A stretch of DNA of 64,000 nt from positions 4,092,001 to 4,156,000 of the forward strand of contig NZ_CP018786.1 in NCBI RefSeq assembly GCF_002025665.1. Direction: 5' to 3'. The position numbers were made by a program, and so were the translations under genes. Positions 24,939 through 33,229 of the stretch are shown in pieces; positions within the stretch are counted from its first letter, which is position 1; the number at the start of each line of letters is the position of its first letter. This DNA comes from Chryseobacterium indologenes. GTDB lineage: Bacteria > Bacteroidota > Bacteroidia > Flavobacteriales > Weeksellaceae. The notes under the pieces are model-generated. The model searched no databases. It saw nothing but the letters and a program-made list of their open reading frames with translations, and was not told where the DNA came from.

Positions 24939-25289
24939 CTACGTAAGAAGGTTTGTTTTTTCATCCGGAAAAACGATCTTTGGCTGGAAGTCTTTAGCCT
25001 CCTCTGGAGTCATCTGAGCATAAGCAATAATAATGATAATATCATCTTTCTGTACTTTTCTTGCTGCAGGCCCGTTCAGACATACTTCTCCGGATTTTCT
25101 TTTCCCTTTGATCACGTAAGTATCAAAACGTTCTCCATTGTTCACATTGACAATATAGACCCTTTCTCCCACTACCAGACCGGCAGCTTCTATAAGATCT
25201 TCATCGATCGTTATACTCCCTATATAATTAAGGTCAGAGGCAGTTACTCTCACCCTATGAATCTTAGACTTGAAAACTTCTATTAACAT
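24939..25289 (-). CDS. panD: Aspartate 1-decarboxylase
   Basis: The 116-residue proenzyme makes beta-alanine for pantothenate and CoA. It is self-cleaved at G24-S25 within [10 protein letters not shown] to form the pyruvoyl cofactor on S25. The conserved Y22, the [11 protein letters not shown] segment and NGPAAR near residue 72 are all present, and the length is typical. TAAATTTG stands 4 bases before the ATG, suggesting a leaderless message. Confidence 0.96.
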
Positions 25290-25293
25290 GCTG

Positions 25294-25301
25294 CAAATTT
25301 A
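25294..25301 (-). promoter_or_regulatory. Putative -7 element of panD
   Basis: The reverse strand reads TAAATTTG, separated from the panD ATG by CAGC only. Confidence 0.5.
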
Positions 25302-25624
25302 TTAATAAAAATTAATAAAACAGGTCTTTATTATCATTTTAAAACTCCCACAAACACAGGGGTTTAATTTCACAAAACATAAGAAATTTAAAAATTACTT
25401 ATAGATTTAACAATCATATGGTCAAAAAAATTAATTGTTTGTACACAATTTAGGATTTAATAAATACGAAAAATAATATTAACTTTTTGCTAAAGTCAAT
25501 ACACATAAGCATTTGGCATGATTTTAGTAACCTGTAACGTAGATTTTCTGTGAAAAGTGGAATTATCATATTTTAACTGATTTCAGTGAAAAGCAAAAAA
25601 ATTTTACAAGTTTTAATAAAAAAA
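25302..25624. other. AT-rich divergent intergenic region
   Basis: This stretch between panD and the HU gene is extremely AT-rich and holds no reading frame, hairpin or tRNA that I can support. A few A-tracts may bend the DNA in front of the HU promoter. Confidence 0.4.
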
Positions 25625-25654
25625 TTGCACAATTAGAAAATAGTATTATATTTG
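25625..25654 (+). promoter_or_regulatory. Promoter of the HU gene
   Basis: TTG at 25625-25627 and TATATTTG at 25647-25654 are separated by 19 bases, a full match to the Bacteroidota -33/-7 pattern. The leader to the ATG at 25689 is about 28 bases and contains no structure. Confidence 0.65.
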
Positions 25655-25688
25655 CTATAATTACGAACTAACTTTAATATTAAAAATT

Positions 25689-25979
25689 ATGAACAAGTCT
25701 GAATTAATCGACGCAATCGCAAAAGATGCAGGTATCACTAAAGTTGCAGCAAAAGCTGCTTTAGAATCTTTCATTGGTAACGTTACAACTACTTTAAAGA
25801 AAAAAGACGGAAAAGTTTCTTTAGTAGGTTTCGGTACTTTCTCAGTAGCTGAGAGAGCGGCTAGACAAGGTATTAACCCTGCAACTAAAAAACCAATCAA
25901 AATTGCTGCTAAAAAAGTTGCTAAATTCAAAGCTGGAGCTGATTTATCAAATGCAGTTTCAGGTGCTAAGAAAAAATAA
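25689..25979 (+). CDS. hup: HU family DNA-binding protein
   Basis: The 96-residue protein is a typical HU: MNKSELIDAIAKDAGITKV for the dimerisation helices, GFGTFSVAERAARQGINP with the DNA-binding arm and proline (about residues 47-64), and a basic tail. It forms dimers that bend and compact the nucleoid. It has a clear promoter and its own terminator, in keeping with high, separate expression. HU is favoured over IHF because no heterodimer partner is near, but this cannot be decided from sequence alone. Confidence 0.93.
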   Translation: MNKSELIDAIAKDAGITKVAAKAALESFIGNVTTTLKKKDGKVSLVGFGTFSVAERAARQGINPATKKPIKIAAKKVAKFKAGADLSNAVSGAKKK

Positions 25980-26002
25980 TCATTCAGATTACAAAAATTC
26001 AG

Positions 26003-26029
26003 GGCTGTTTCTTAGAAACAGCCTTTTTT
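26003..26029 (+). terminator. Rho-independent terminator of the HU gene
   Basis: GGCTGTTTC and GAAACAGCC form a perfect 9-bp stem with a 3-base loop, followed by a T-run. Confidence 0.9.
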
Positions 26030-26090
26030 ATTTTAAATGATGATATAGAATTAAACCATTAAGAAGATTTAAGGGGGTAAGAATTATTAA

Positions 26091-26165
26091 GTTTTGGCTG
26101 AAGCCCCTATCATTAGGCATAATAAAAATAAGCAGGCTAAAGCCCGCTTCTATTGATATTATAAA
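26091..26165. repeat. REP-like element, copy B
   Basis: GTTTTGGCTGAAGCCCC is followed by about 32 bases and then AGGCTAAAGCCCGCTTCTAT with TGATATTATAA. The layout equals the element at 16471-16540 (GGCT..GCC half, then GGCTAAAG.CCG.TTCT half). Confidence 0.65.
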
Positions 26166-26221
26166 TTTTATATTTTCAAGTGGTTTGTCTCATATTAAAA
26201 CCGCCACTTCTAACTTTCCCA

Positions 26222-26863
26222 TTACGGAGCCAGTCTTGAAATTTTCCAGTCCAGATCTTCAAGCTGATAAATAATCCTGTCATGAAGACGATTGGGTCTT
26301 CCCTGCCAGAATTCAATTTCATAAGGTCTTGCCAGGTATCCGCCCCAATTGGCAGGTCTTGGCACTTCCGTATTTTCATACTCTTTTTCCAGTTCTTTTA
26401 ATTTTTCTTCCAAAAACTCTTTGTTGGGGATCACCTGGCTTTGCGGAGAGACTACAGCTCCCAGCTGACTTCCTTTGGGTCTTGAATGAAAATAGCCATC
26501 ACTCAGATTTTCTGCTACCTTTTCAAGATCCGCTTTGATAATAATCTGTCTTTCAAGATTAGGCCAGAAAAAATGCAGACAAGCTTTATGATTACTTTCT
26601 ATTGCTTTTCCTTTTCTGCTGTTATAATTGGTATAAAAAATAAACCCTTCATGGGTATAGGCTTTAAGAAGTACCATTCTTGTTCTTGGACACCCATCTT
26701 CTTCTACTGTAGAAACCGCCATAGCATTAGCTTCTGAGATCATTGGACTCTCATTTGCTTCCAAAAACCAGTCTCTAAACTGCTCAATTGGATTTTGTTT
26801 TATCTCACTTTCAATAAGTTGGGATTTCTCGTACACTTTTCTTTTGTCGTGCAGGTTTTCCAT
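26222..26863 (-). CDS. pdxH: Pyridoxamine 5'-phosphate oxidase
   Basis: The 213-residue FMN enzyme oxidises pyridoxine or pyridoxamine 5'-phosphate to PLP. It shows PIEQFRDWFLEA at the start, AMAVSTVEEDGCPRTRMVLL (about residues 47-66), FYTNYNSRKGKAIESN (FMN site), QSQVIPNKEFLEEKL and the C-terminal EFWQGRPNRLHDRIIY and W(K)ISRLAP signature. Length and motif order match the family. It is divergent from yqgE; TACCTTTG at 26902-26909 on the reverse strand, inside yqgE, may be its -7 element. Confidence 0.95.
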   Translation of the reverse strand: MENLHDKRKVYEKSQLIESEIKQNPIEQFRDWFLEANESPMISEANAMAVSTVEEDGCPRTRMVLLKAYTHEGFIFYTNYNSRKGKAIESNHKACLHFFWPNLERQIIIKADLEKVAENLSDGYFHSRPKGSQLGAVVSPQSQVIPNKEFLEEKLKELEKEYENTEVPRPANWGGYLARPYEIEFWQGRPNRLHDRIIYQLEDLDWKISRLAP

Positions 26864-26876
26864 AAATATTTTTTAT

Positions 26877-26884
26877 TAAATTTG
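26877..26884 (+). promoter_or_regulatory. Putative -7 element of yqgE
   Basis: TAAATTTG stands 3 bases before the yqgE ATG at 26888, giving a leaderless design. Confidence 0.5.
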
Positions 26885-26887
26885 AGT

Positions 26888-27436
26888 ATGAATCACTCAT
26901 ACAAAGGTAAAATATTAATCTCGACACCTGACATTTCCGGCGATATTTTTTCAAGATCGGTAGTATTGGTTATTGAACATAATGAAAGTGGTGCATTTGG
27001 TTTGATATTAAATAAAAAGAACAGCCAGATGAGTAGCAAGTTCAAAGATTTTTTTGACTTTAAGATTGAGGTATACGATGGAGGACCTGTAGAGAACGAC
27101 AAGGTATTTTTCATTGTAAAAGGCAAAAGAGTTACAGAGATCTATACAGACATTACTGATGAATACTATCTTACAGAAGATATTGAACGTATTATTAATG
27201 GGGTTTTAAGCAGTGAACTGGATATTAACCATATCAAAATCTTTTCAGGATATTCCGGGTGGTCTCCTAATCAGCTGGATACAGAGGTTCAGAGGAAAAT
27301 GTGGACGGTAGTGGATGTTTATAACCTTGATTATACGCTTCCAAACGATCAGACGCTTTGGAAGTCTATCATGCAGAATCTTGGAGGAGAATTTCTTCTC
27401 TGGGCCAACTCTCCTGAAGATATTTCACTAAACTAA
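26888..27436 (+). CDS. yqgE: YqgE/AlgH family protein
   Basis: An upstream in-frame ATG at 26795 would add 31 hydrophobic residues read from the opposite side of pdxH. The ATG at 26888 gives MNHSYKGKILISTPDISGDI, the normal family start, so the product is 182 residues. Family features are RSVVLVIEHNESGAFGLILNKK and the GGPVENDKVFFIV segment, then FSGYSGWSPNQLD near residue 120. YqgE/AlgH proteins are cytoplasmic and their biochemical role is unknown; AlgH was named from alginate regulation in Pseudomonas. Confidence 0.9.
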   Translation: MNHSYKGKILISTPDISGDIFSRSVVLVIEHNESGAFGLILNKKNSQMSSKFKDFFDFKIEVYDGGPVENDKVFFIVKGKRVTEIYTDITDEYYLTEDIERIINGVLSSELDINHIKIFSGYSGWSPNQLDTEVQRKMWTVVDVYNLDYTLPNDQTLWKSIMQNLGGEFLLWANSPEDISLN

Positions 27437-27539
27437 AAGTATATTTTTCGTATCATACTGATAATTAACAAACTTTAAGATTCTTTTAACCAATTTTAAA
27501 GAAAGTTTTTCCGTTCTTTGGAAAACTAAAATCACTGAT

Positions 27540-28121
27540 ATGAAAGGTATTACATTACTTGCTTTATCAATATTTTCTACAGCTTTTTTATCATTTACTC
27601 CTATCAACAAAAAATACATTGTCATCGATGCCGGACATGGCGGAAATGATTTTGGGGCTATTCATGGTGAAATTCTGGAAAAAAATATTTCATTAAGTGT
27701 TGCTAAGGAAATACAGAAGATCAATGAAAGCCAGGATAAATATGAAGTTATTTTAACCAGGGATTCAGATAGTGCTCCTACTCTTGCCGAAAGAACAGAT
27801 CTGATCAACAAGCTGAACCCTGAAATGGTGATTTCCCTTCACGTGAACAGTTCTCCTGAAAAAGAAAAATCCGACAACGGATTTGAAGTTTACGTTCAGA
27901 ATTCTGATGTTTCAAAGGAATTGGCCGGAAAAATCTATAAGAAATTCAATGCCCGTAAAATATCGGAGAGTAATCTTCACATGCTAAGAGAAACCAAAGC
28001 ACCAGCTGTATTGGTAGAACTTGGCTTCATTAATAATTCTGACAACAGGAATTATATTACCAGTGAAAAGGGGCAAAAAGAAATCGCACAAAAATTTGTT
28101 GAGATTATCAACGAATATTAA
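27540..28121 (+). CDS. N-acetylmuramoyl-L-alanine amidase (Amidase_3)
   Basis: The 193-residue protein has a signal sequence (residues 1-20) and a zinc amidase domain: VIDAGHGGNDFGA (zinc His near residue 34), NISLSVAKEI, VISLHVNSSP (zinc His near 101) and VLVELGFINNSDN (catalytic Glu near 160). It removes stem peptides from muramic acid in the periplasm, helping cell separation and wall turnover. It lacks SPOR, AMIN or LysM targeting domains, so localisation is open. Confidence 0.9.
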   Translation: MKGITLLALSIFSTAFLSFTPINKKYIVIDAGHGGNDFGAIHGEILEKNISLSVAKEIQKINESQDKYEVILTRDSDSAPTLAERTDLINKLNPEMVISLHVNSSPEKEKSDNGFEVYVQNSDVSKELAGKIYKKFNARKISESNLHMLRETKAPAVLVELGFINNSDNRNYITSEKGQKEIAQKFVEIINEY

Positions 28122-28154
28122 ATAAAAAAAACAATTTCTGATTTACTCAGAATA

Positions 28155-28198
28155 AAACCCGGTAAAGGACTTCTGGAACTTTGTTGTTTACCGGGTTT
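28155..28198. terminator. Bidirectional terminator
   Basis: AAACCCGGTAAA and TTTACCGGGTTT form a perfect 12-bp stem with a 20-base loop between the converging amidase and aminotransferase-like genes. Confidence 0.7.
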
Positions 28199-28206
28199 GT
28201 CAATTT

Positions 28207-29022
28207 TTATGCATTAAAACTTTTCTTCCAGCTTTCTACCAGTTCTGAGAAACGGGAAGTTTCAAAAGTCTTGTTTCTTATCTTACCTACAGAAAACATA
28301 CCTTTCTCGTCAGAAATCATTAAAATTTCTTCAGCTTTCTGAGATTCAAATGCGATAATCTCGTGTTCCTGGATATCAGCAAGGTTATTTTTATGTAAAA
28401 AAGTTACAAAGTTTTCCATCAAAGGAGAAATGTAAGCTCCTTCAGTCTGTTTTGGTACTTTAATCACGTCACCTTCTAAAAAAAGAAGATTTCCGGTAGT
28501 GGTACGTGCTATTCTTTTGTTTGGATTAAGAAGAATCACGTCGTCAAGGTCATTTTCCTGGGCATAGATCACTCCATAAATATTTTCCGGACAATGAACT
28601 CTGATATTGCTCAAAAGGTTGTTATTAACGTTAATTTCTTTAATCAAATCCAATTCCAAAGGTCTTTGATGAACCGCAAGCACATCCTCCATTTCTATTA
28701 CTTCGTAAAAATAGGAAACGGAAGATTTTGCCAATGTCACTCCATCATTATTTCTGAACACCTGGAAATTGATAATCCCGTTCTTTACTCCTTTACCTTC
28801 AATGATTTCTTTTTGAAAAAGAGTCTGGAAAAACTCCAGGGTGTAAGTTAAAGGAATATTGAGTCTCATCTTTCTCATGGAAGCCATCAGGAAAAAGTAG
28901 CATTCTTCGTCCATGATCAATCCACCATTTCTTACAAAGAAAGAAACCTTCACTGAGTCTCCCCAAAGAAAAGCTCTGTTCTTTACATTTAACTCGTCTG
29001 ATGTAAAATATTGATTTTCCAA
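28207..29022 (-). CDS. Class IV aminotransferase-like protein, catalytic lysine apparently missing
   Basis: The 271-residue protein aligns with the class IV PLP fold (PabC, BCAT, D-amino acid transaminase): GDSVKVSFFVRNGGL near the start, DDVILLNPNKRIARTTTGNL (about residues 160-179) and VPKQTEGAYISPLMENF. In active members a Lys holds PLP just before the (S/T)xNxL segment; here the matching INVNNNLLSNI (130-140) has Asn/Val, the nearest Lys (128) is out of register, and the usual Glu of TE..xNLF is R173. It may bind PLP non-covalently or not at all. Its function is unknown. It is a single gene. Confidence 0.75.
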   Translation of the reverse strand: MENQYFTSDELNVKNRAFLWGDSVKVSFFVRNGGLIMDEECYFFLMASMRKMRLNIPLTYTLEFFQTLFQKEIIEGKGVKNGIINFQVFRNNDGVTLAKSSVSYFYEVIEMEDVLAVHQRPLELDLIKEINVNNNLLSNIRVHCPENIYGVIYAQENDLDDVILLNPNKRIARTTTGNLLFLEGDVIKVPKQTEGAYISPLMENFVTFLHKNNLADIQEHEIIAFESQKAEEILMISDEKGMFSVGKIRNKTFETSRFSELVESWKKSFNA

Positions 29023-29100
29023 TTTTTGATGTGATTTATTTACAAAAAAATAATGAACGATAAATCGTTCATCAGTTTTATCATTTCATATAGCCCGGTA

Positions 29101-29487
29101 TTATGCCGCACCTAGTTTTATTCTCAGGTTTTCGATAAGATTTTCCCAATACATTGCATTTTCCTCTTCATCACCTTCTTCACAGAAATCTGTAATATTT
29201 AAAGCAAGATCTTCTGTAATATCATCAATTGTGATAGTCATTTCAAAGAAATTTTTTGTTCCTTCATCTTCTTCCCATCTGAAACGCACGAAACCTTCAG
29301 GCTTATATCTGATCAAAGTGGCCTTCTCAGCAGGTCCTCCACCCCAGCTAAAAAAGAAATCATCGCCTTTCTCTGTTACCTCATCCGCAAACCATTCAGA
29401 CAATCCCTCTGCAGTCGCCAGATATTCATATAAAATCTCTGATAAACAGTGCATTGGAAATTCGTAATGGACTTTATGTTTCGCCAT
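29101..29487 (-). CDS. START-like (AHSA1-type) domain protein
   Basis: The 128-residue protein matches a Bacteroidota START-like family: MAKHKVHYEFPMHCLSEILY, YLATAEGLSEWFADEV, VRFRWEEDEGTKNFFEM and an acidic C-terminal helix. The fold is a helix-grip that usually binds a hydrophobic ligand or, in AHSA1, Hsp90. It is highly acidic, cytoplasmic and without further domains. Function is unknown. Confidence 0.8.
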   Translation of the reverse strand: MAKHKVHYEFPMHCLSEILYEYLATAEGLSEWFADEVTEKGDDFFFSWGGGPAEKATLIRYKPEGFVRFRWEEDEGTKNFFEMTITIDDITEDLALNITDFCEEGDEEENAMYWENLIENLRIKLGAA

Positions 29488-29675
29488 ATAATCTTTGTTT
29501 TATCGTCCCGCAATATATAAATTAATTTTTTTATTACGCAAAAAAACAATTACTTTTTTATAGAATCTGTATGATATTTATCACTGGATTCAAATCCCTG
29601 TGATGTCAGGTTTTAAAGCTAAAAATTACCATGCAAAACATAAAAAAACCCCTCATTTACAGAGAGATTTTATCT

Positions 29676-30851
29676 TTAATTTTCATTCAGTATATCAAGA
29701 ATAATCTGGCATCCTTCCCTGATTTCGTCCAAGGATAATGTAAGAGGCGGAGAGATCCTCAGGTATTCATTTCTGTACAACTGCCAGAAAACAATCAGCC
29801 CTCTTTCCATACATTTTTTAGCTACTTCCAGCGTGTATTCGGGAGTTCCTAAGTTCACGGCAAGCATCAACCCTTTACCGTTTATATTTTTGATTTTAGG
29901 ATGAACCAAAAGTTCTCTGAACAACTTTTCTTTTTCCTCTACTTCATTCATCAAACCGCTTTCCAGAACTTCTTTTAATGTGGCATAACTTGCTGCTGCA
30001 ATTAAAGGGTTACCTCCAAAAGTGGTAATATGACCAAGTTTTGGTGAATGTGAAAGGGTTTCCATGATTTCTCTGGAACTCATAAAAGCTCCCACAGGAA
30101 CTCCTCCTCCCATTCCTTTTCCCATTACCAGAATATCAGGAACGATTCCAAAGTGCTCAAAAGAGAATAACTTTCCAGTTCTTCCGAATCCCGGTTGTAT
30201 TTCATCTAAAATCAAAAGTGCTCCTACTTCTTCACATCTTCTTTTTAATTTGATCAGATAGTCGTTATTTGGAACCAGAAACCCTGCCGCTCCTTGAATG
30301 GTTTCAAGGATAACACAAGCCGTCTTCTCTGTAATCTTATCAAAGTGTTCTTCATTGTTAAATTCAATAAAAGAAACCATTGGTAATAAGGGACGGAATT
30401 CTCTCTTGTGAGTTTCATTTCCTGAAACACTCAAAGCCCCATGAGTATTTCCATGGTAAGAGTTTTTAAAGGAAACTATTTCTTCTCTTCCGGTATATCT
30501 TTTAGCCAGTTTTAAGCTTCCATCAATAGCTTCTGCACCACTATTCACAAGGTAAGTAACTTCCAGTGGATCCGGAGTAGCTTCTGCAAGCAGTCTGCAT
30601 AATGCGATAGGTTTTTCCTGTGCATATTCTCCGTAAACCATTACGTGAAGATATTTATCGGTCTGCTCTTTAATAGCATTCACTATTTTAGGGTGCGAAT
30701 GCCCCAAAGTATTGGCAGAAACTCCTGCTACAAAGTCAAGATATCTTTTTCCGTCTGTACCATAAATATAGCTTCCTACTGCTTTCTCTACTTCAAAACC
30801 AGCAGCAAACTTGGTGGTTTGAGCCTGATATATAAAAAAATCTTTATGCAT
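29676..30851 (-). CDS. Class III aminotransferase (ArgD/ornithine-type)
   Basis: The frame opens 9 codons earlier, but GGAGA lies 8 bases before the ATG at 30851 (MHKDFFIYQAQ), giving 391 residues. PLP-enzyme features are YLDFVAGVSANTLGHSHP near residue 40, NSGAEAIDGSLKLAKRYTGR, the motif LLILDEIQPGFGRTGKLF (PLP Asp) and the Schiff-base Lys in VMGKGMGGGVPVGAF (about residue 258). It transfers amino groups between an omega-amino acid and 2-oxoglutarate; acetylornithine, ornithine or 4-aminobutyrate are all possible. No arginine gene neighbours it. Confidence 0.85.
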   Translation of the reverse strand: MHKDFFIYQAQTTKFAAGFEVEKAVGSYIYGTDGKRYLDFVAGVSANTLGHSHPKIVNAIKEQTDKYLHVMVYGEYAQEKPIALCRLLAEATPDPLEVTYLVNSGAEAIDGSLKLAKRYTGREEIVSFKNSYHGNTHGALSVSGNETHKREFRPLLPMVSFIEFNNEEHFDKITEKTACVILETIQGAAGFLVPNNDYLIKLKRRCEEVGALLILDEIQPGFGRTGKLFSFEHFGIVPDILVMGKGMGGGVPVGAFMSSREIMETLSHSPKLGHITTFGGNPLIAAASYATLKEVLESGLMNEVEEKEKLFRELLVHPKIKNINGKGLMLAVNLGTPEYTLEVAKKCMERGLIVFWQLYRNEYLRISPPLTLSLDEIREGCQIILDILNEN

Positions 30852-30918
30852 TTCCATTGTCTCCAAAAATTTCAGCAAAGCTATAAAAGATTCATTAAAC
30901 GCTGAAATTAATCCACAA

Positions 30919-30944
30919 AAAAGACCAGCGTTTACTGGTCTTTT
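30919..30944 (-). terminator. Rho-independent terminator after ostA-like gene
   Basis: AAAAGACCAG and CTGGTCTTTT form a perfect 10-bp stem with a 6-base loop; the T-run follows on both strands. It separates the fur/ostA unit from the aminotransferase gene. Confidence 0.85.
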
Positions 30945-30947
30945 ATA

Positions 30948-32687
30948 TTACTTTCTGGTTCGTTTAGGTTTTTTAGCTTCTTCTTTGGCTTTTTCGTCGT
31001 CAATTGCTTTCTGTGCTTTATCGAATAGCTCACTATCAGCTGTATATTGTATTTCTTCGTTATTCGGGCTATCTACAAGGATATCCTGCCATTTCCGGAT
31101 TCTGTCTTTTGTATTCCAGTTGAAATCCGGGAATTTTCTTTTCGAAGGTTCTATCATACTCATCGGATAAGTATCTGAAGCAGCTCCAATACTACACGAA
31201 ATAATCTGGAGTGCTCTTTCTTCAAACAATGCTCCGATAATTCCACAGGTAGAAAGCGTAATTCCTATTCTTTCCGGTTTCTTGGTTTCCTGATCAGTAT
31301 CATCAACATAAACTATGGACTGGGCGTTTCCAACTACTCTTGCTTCTTTAATCGCATTGTTTTCATAATATACCGTCATGAATTTTCCTTTCACCTGATT
31401 GAATTCGTCTTTCAGCGTAAGTGAGTCTACTTTACTGATGGCAAAGGCATTCCCGATTACTTTTAGAGAGTCAATATCTTCTGTTTTGGTATTAAAGTAA
31501 GCTTCCACTTTATCTCCCGTAACCTGTTTTTCGCCGCTCCAAAGAATCGGGTTGGTATACATATGCATAATTCCGTCTGTTTCATTGAAGGCAATGGAAT
31601 CTGCTCTTCCTTGTGCATTGGATTTAAAAATACGGGCTTTTTTGAAAGCTCTCAGATAGCTTTTTTTGACTTTGATATCTAATGTGTCCGGTCTTTGATA
31701 AGAGATAATTTTTTCTGCGGCAAAATAAATGGAATCCTTTTCCATTACTTTTACTGCGTAAGGATTTTTCGTCATCATTGCGGAGTCTTTTTTCTCAAAA
31801 ATTTCTCCGTAACCTCCTTTTATATATCTTCTTTCGATAGGATCATCAAGGGTTACATTTCCTGTTGCTTTACCAAATCCTGAAATCTGATTATAGTACA
31901 TATCATCACCGGTAAGGATTTTTTCATTATAATAGATCCTGGAGTTTTTGGTTAGAAAAGCCTCTTTGGAATCCATTCTATAAGTTCCTTTTTCCGTATA
32001 GATTCTGTTTCTTGGATTGGTTTTGCTGGTAATGGTTGTAGGACCAAGAAAATCAGCAATTTTTGTATTTTGATTCTGCTTGATGTTAGGTCCTTCTATG
32101 ATATACTGAGGGGTTTCAATTTTTACATTTCCTGTAAGATCCACCACTCTTGTATTGAGAAAATAGGTTCCTACTTTGGCATAGGTTACATTCTGACCGT
32201 CAGAAATTGTCCCTCCCGTATTAAAATAAGCCTGATTAGCCAGCCTGTCATAATACAGAATATCTGTTTTTATGGTTTGTTTTGGATCAGTCAGAACCAC
32301 ATTTTTTCTGGCAACACCTTTCTGGGTATTGGCATCATATTCCATTTCTCCTGCCGTGATTACGGAACCATCGGTATTTTGAAGCCTTGTATTTCCGATC
32401 GCTTTTACAAAGTTCTCTTCATTATACAAAACGACTTCATCTGCTGTAAGAATAGAGCCTTGGTGTTCTATCTGAACATTTCCGGTAAAGTACTGATTCC
32501 CGTCGTATTTTTCAGGGCTTTTCTTGATCTCGTCCGCATGGATGATCTTTACTTTATCTTCAGGTCTCACCTGTTTAGGCTGAGCTGGTGAAGGAGCCTG
32601 CAAATAAGGGTCTCTCTTCACAGGTGTTTTATCCTGCGCAAAGTTGAGCGTAGAAATAAAGATTAACAGAAAAAGGGCTATTCTCAT
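30948..32687 (-). CDS. OstA/LptA-like LPS transport protein
   Basis: The 579-residue protein has a signal peptide (residues 1-17). A long jelly-roll of LptA/OstA repeats follows, with HADEIKKSPEKYDGNQYFTG and NVQIEHQGSILTADEVVLYN (about residues 50-90), then repeated YYDRLANQAYF, LNTRVVDLTG and YYNQISGFGKATG strands. The C-terminus is long and Lys-rich. In the Lpt bridge this fold shuttles lipopolysaccharide across the periplasm. Its 579 residues are far longer than LptA (about 180), a form typical of Bacteroidota. It follows a Fur-family gene by 3 bases. Confidence 0.8.
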   Translation of the reverse strand: MRIALFLLIFISTLNFAQDKTPVKRDPYLQAPSPAQPKQVRPEDKVKIIHADEIKKSPEKYDGNQYFTGNVQIEHQGSILTADEVVLYNEENFVKAIGNTRLQNTDGSVITAGEMEYDANTQKGVARKNVVLTDPKQTIKTDILYYDRLANQAYFNTGGTISDGQNVTYAKVGTYFLNTRVVDLTGNVKIETPQYIIEGPNIKQNQNTKIADFLGPTTITSKTNPRNRIYTEKGTYRMDSKEAFLTKNSRIYYNEKILTGDDMYYNQISGFGKATGNVTLDDPIERRYIKGGYGEIFEKKDSAMMTKNPYAVKVMEKDSIYFAAEKIISYQRPDTLDIKVKKSYLRAFKKARIFKSNAQGRADSIAFNETDGIMHMYTNPILWSGEKQVTGDKVEAYFNTKTEDIDSLKVIGNAFAISKVDSLTLKDEFNQVKGKFMTVYYENNAIKEARVVGNAQSIVYVDDTDQETKKPERIGITLSTCGIIGALFEERALQIISCSIGAASDTYPMSMIEPSKRKFPDFNWNTKDRIRKWQDILVDSPNNEEIQYTADSELFDKAQKAIDDEKAKEEAKKPKRTRK

Positions 32688-32690
32688 TAA

Positions 32691-33164
32691 TTAGTCATTC
32701 TTAGTGCCATAGAAATATAGCGAATGAGAATCAATTTTTACGCCAAATGCTTCTTCAATGGCTTCTTTGATTCCTTGGATTCTTGGGTCACAGAATTCAA
32801 TAATTTCTTCAATTTCTTTATCAGAGTCTTTTTTGTAGATCACCAGGTGGTCATGCTGTTTGTCAAAATAAGACTTTTCATAAGATGAAGAGGTCAATGT
32901 CTTTTCTCCGAACTGATGCTTACGGATTAAGCCTGCATCAAGGAAAATTTCAATCGTGTTGTAAATAGTTGCTTTGGAAACATGATATTTTTTCTGCATC
33001 ATCAGAAGATACAGATCATCAACGTTAAAGTGATGATCCATATTATAAATCTCTTCCAATATCGTATATCTTTCAGGTGTGTTTCTGAACCCTTTTTCTA
33101 ATAAGTAGTTTCTCAAAACATCCTTGATCAAAGCTATATTTTTTTCTTTTTGTATTGTATCCAT
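32691..33164 (-). CDS. Fur family transcriptional regulator
   Basis: The 157-residue protein has the Fur winged helix (FRNTPERYTILEEIYNMDHHF near residue 20, then HVSKATIYNTIEIFLDAGLI near 66-85) and the dimerisation domain with HDHLVIYKKDSDKEIEEIIEF (about 114-134). It lacks the C-terminal CxxC structural zinc pair, as in some Fur/PerR-like members. The sensed metal (iron, zinc or peroxide through iron) cannot be told. It forms an operon with the ostA-like gene, which is a curious pairing for a metal regulator. Confidence 0.85.
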   Translation of the reverse strand: MDTIQKEKNIALIKDVLRNYLLEKGFRNTPERYTILEEIYNMDHHFNVDDLYLLMMQKKYHVSKATIYNTIEIFLDAGLIRKHQFGEKTLTSSSYEKSYFDKQHDHLVIYKKDSDKEIEEIIEFCDPRIQGIKEAIEEAFGVKIDSHSLYFYGTKND

Positions 33165-33179
33165 TAAAAAAATTATCTA

Positions 33180-33187
33180 CAAATTTA
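33180..33187 (-). promoter_or_regulatory. Putative -7 element of the fur-ostA unit
   Basis: The reverse strand reads TAAATTTG, 15 bases before the ATG at 33164. Confidence 0.45.
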
Positions 33188-33229
33188 TTGAATTTTATTT
33201 AAATAGATAGTATGGTTAAATACGAGTGG

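Noticed and set aside
25302-25624. Possible small RNA or regulatory structure before the HU gene
   Set aside because: The sequence is extremely AT-rich; no stable hairpin, terminator or promoter pair other than the HU promoter could be supported.
26795-26887. 31-residue N-terminal extension of YqgE
   Set aside because: It overlaps pdxH coding sequence on the other strand, and the ATG at 26888 has a well-placed -7 element and the normal family start.
32070-32591. Long 173-codon frame on the forward strand inside the ostA-like gene
   Set aside because: It is antisense to a well-supported protein, hydrophobic and cysteine-rich without a known domain, and has no promoter. It is a shadow frame.
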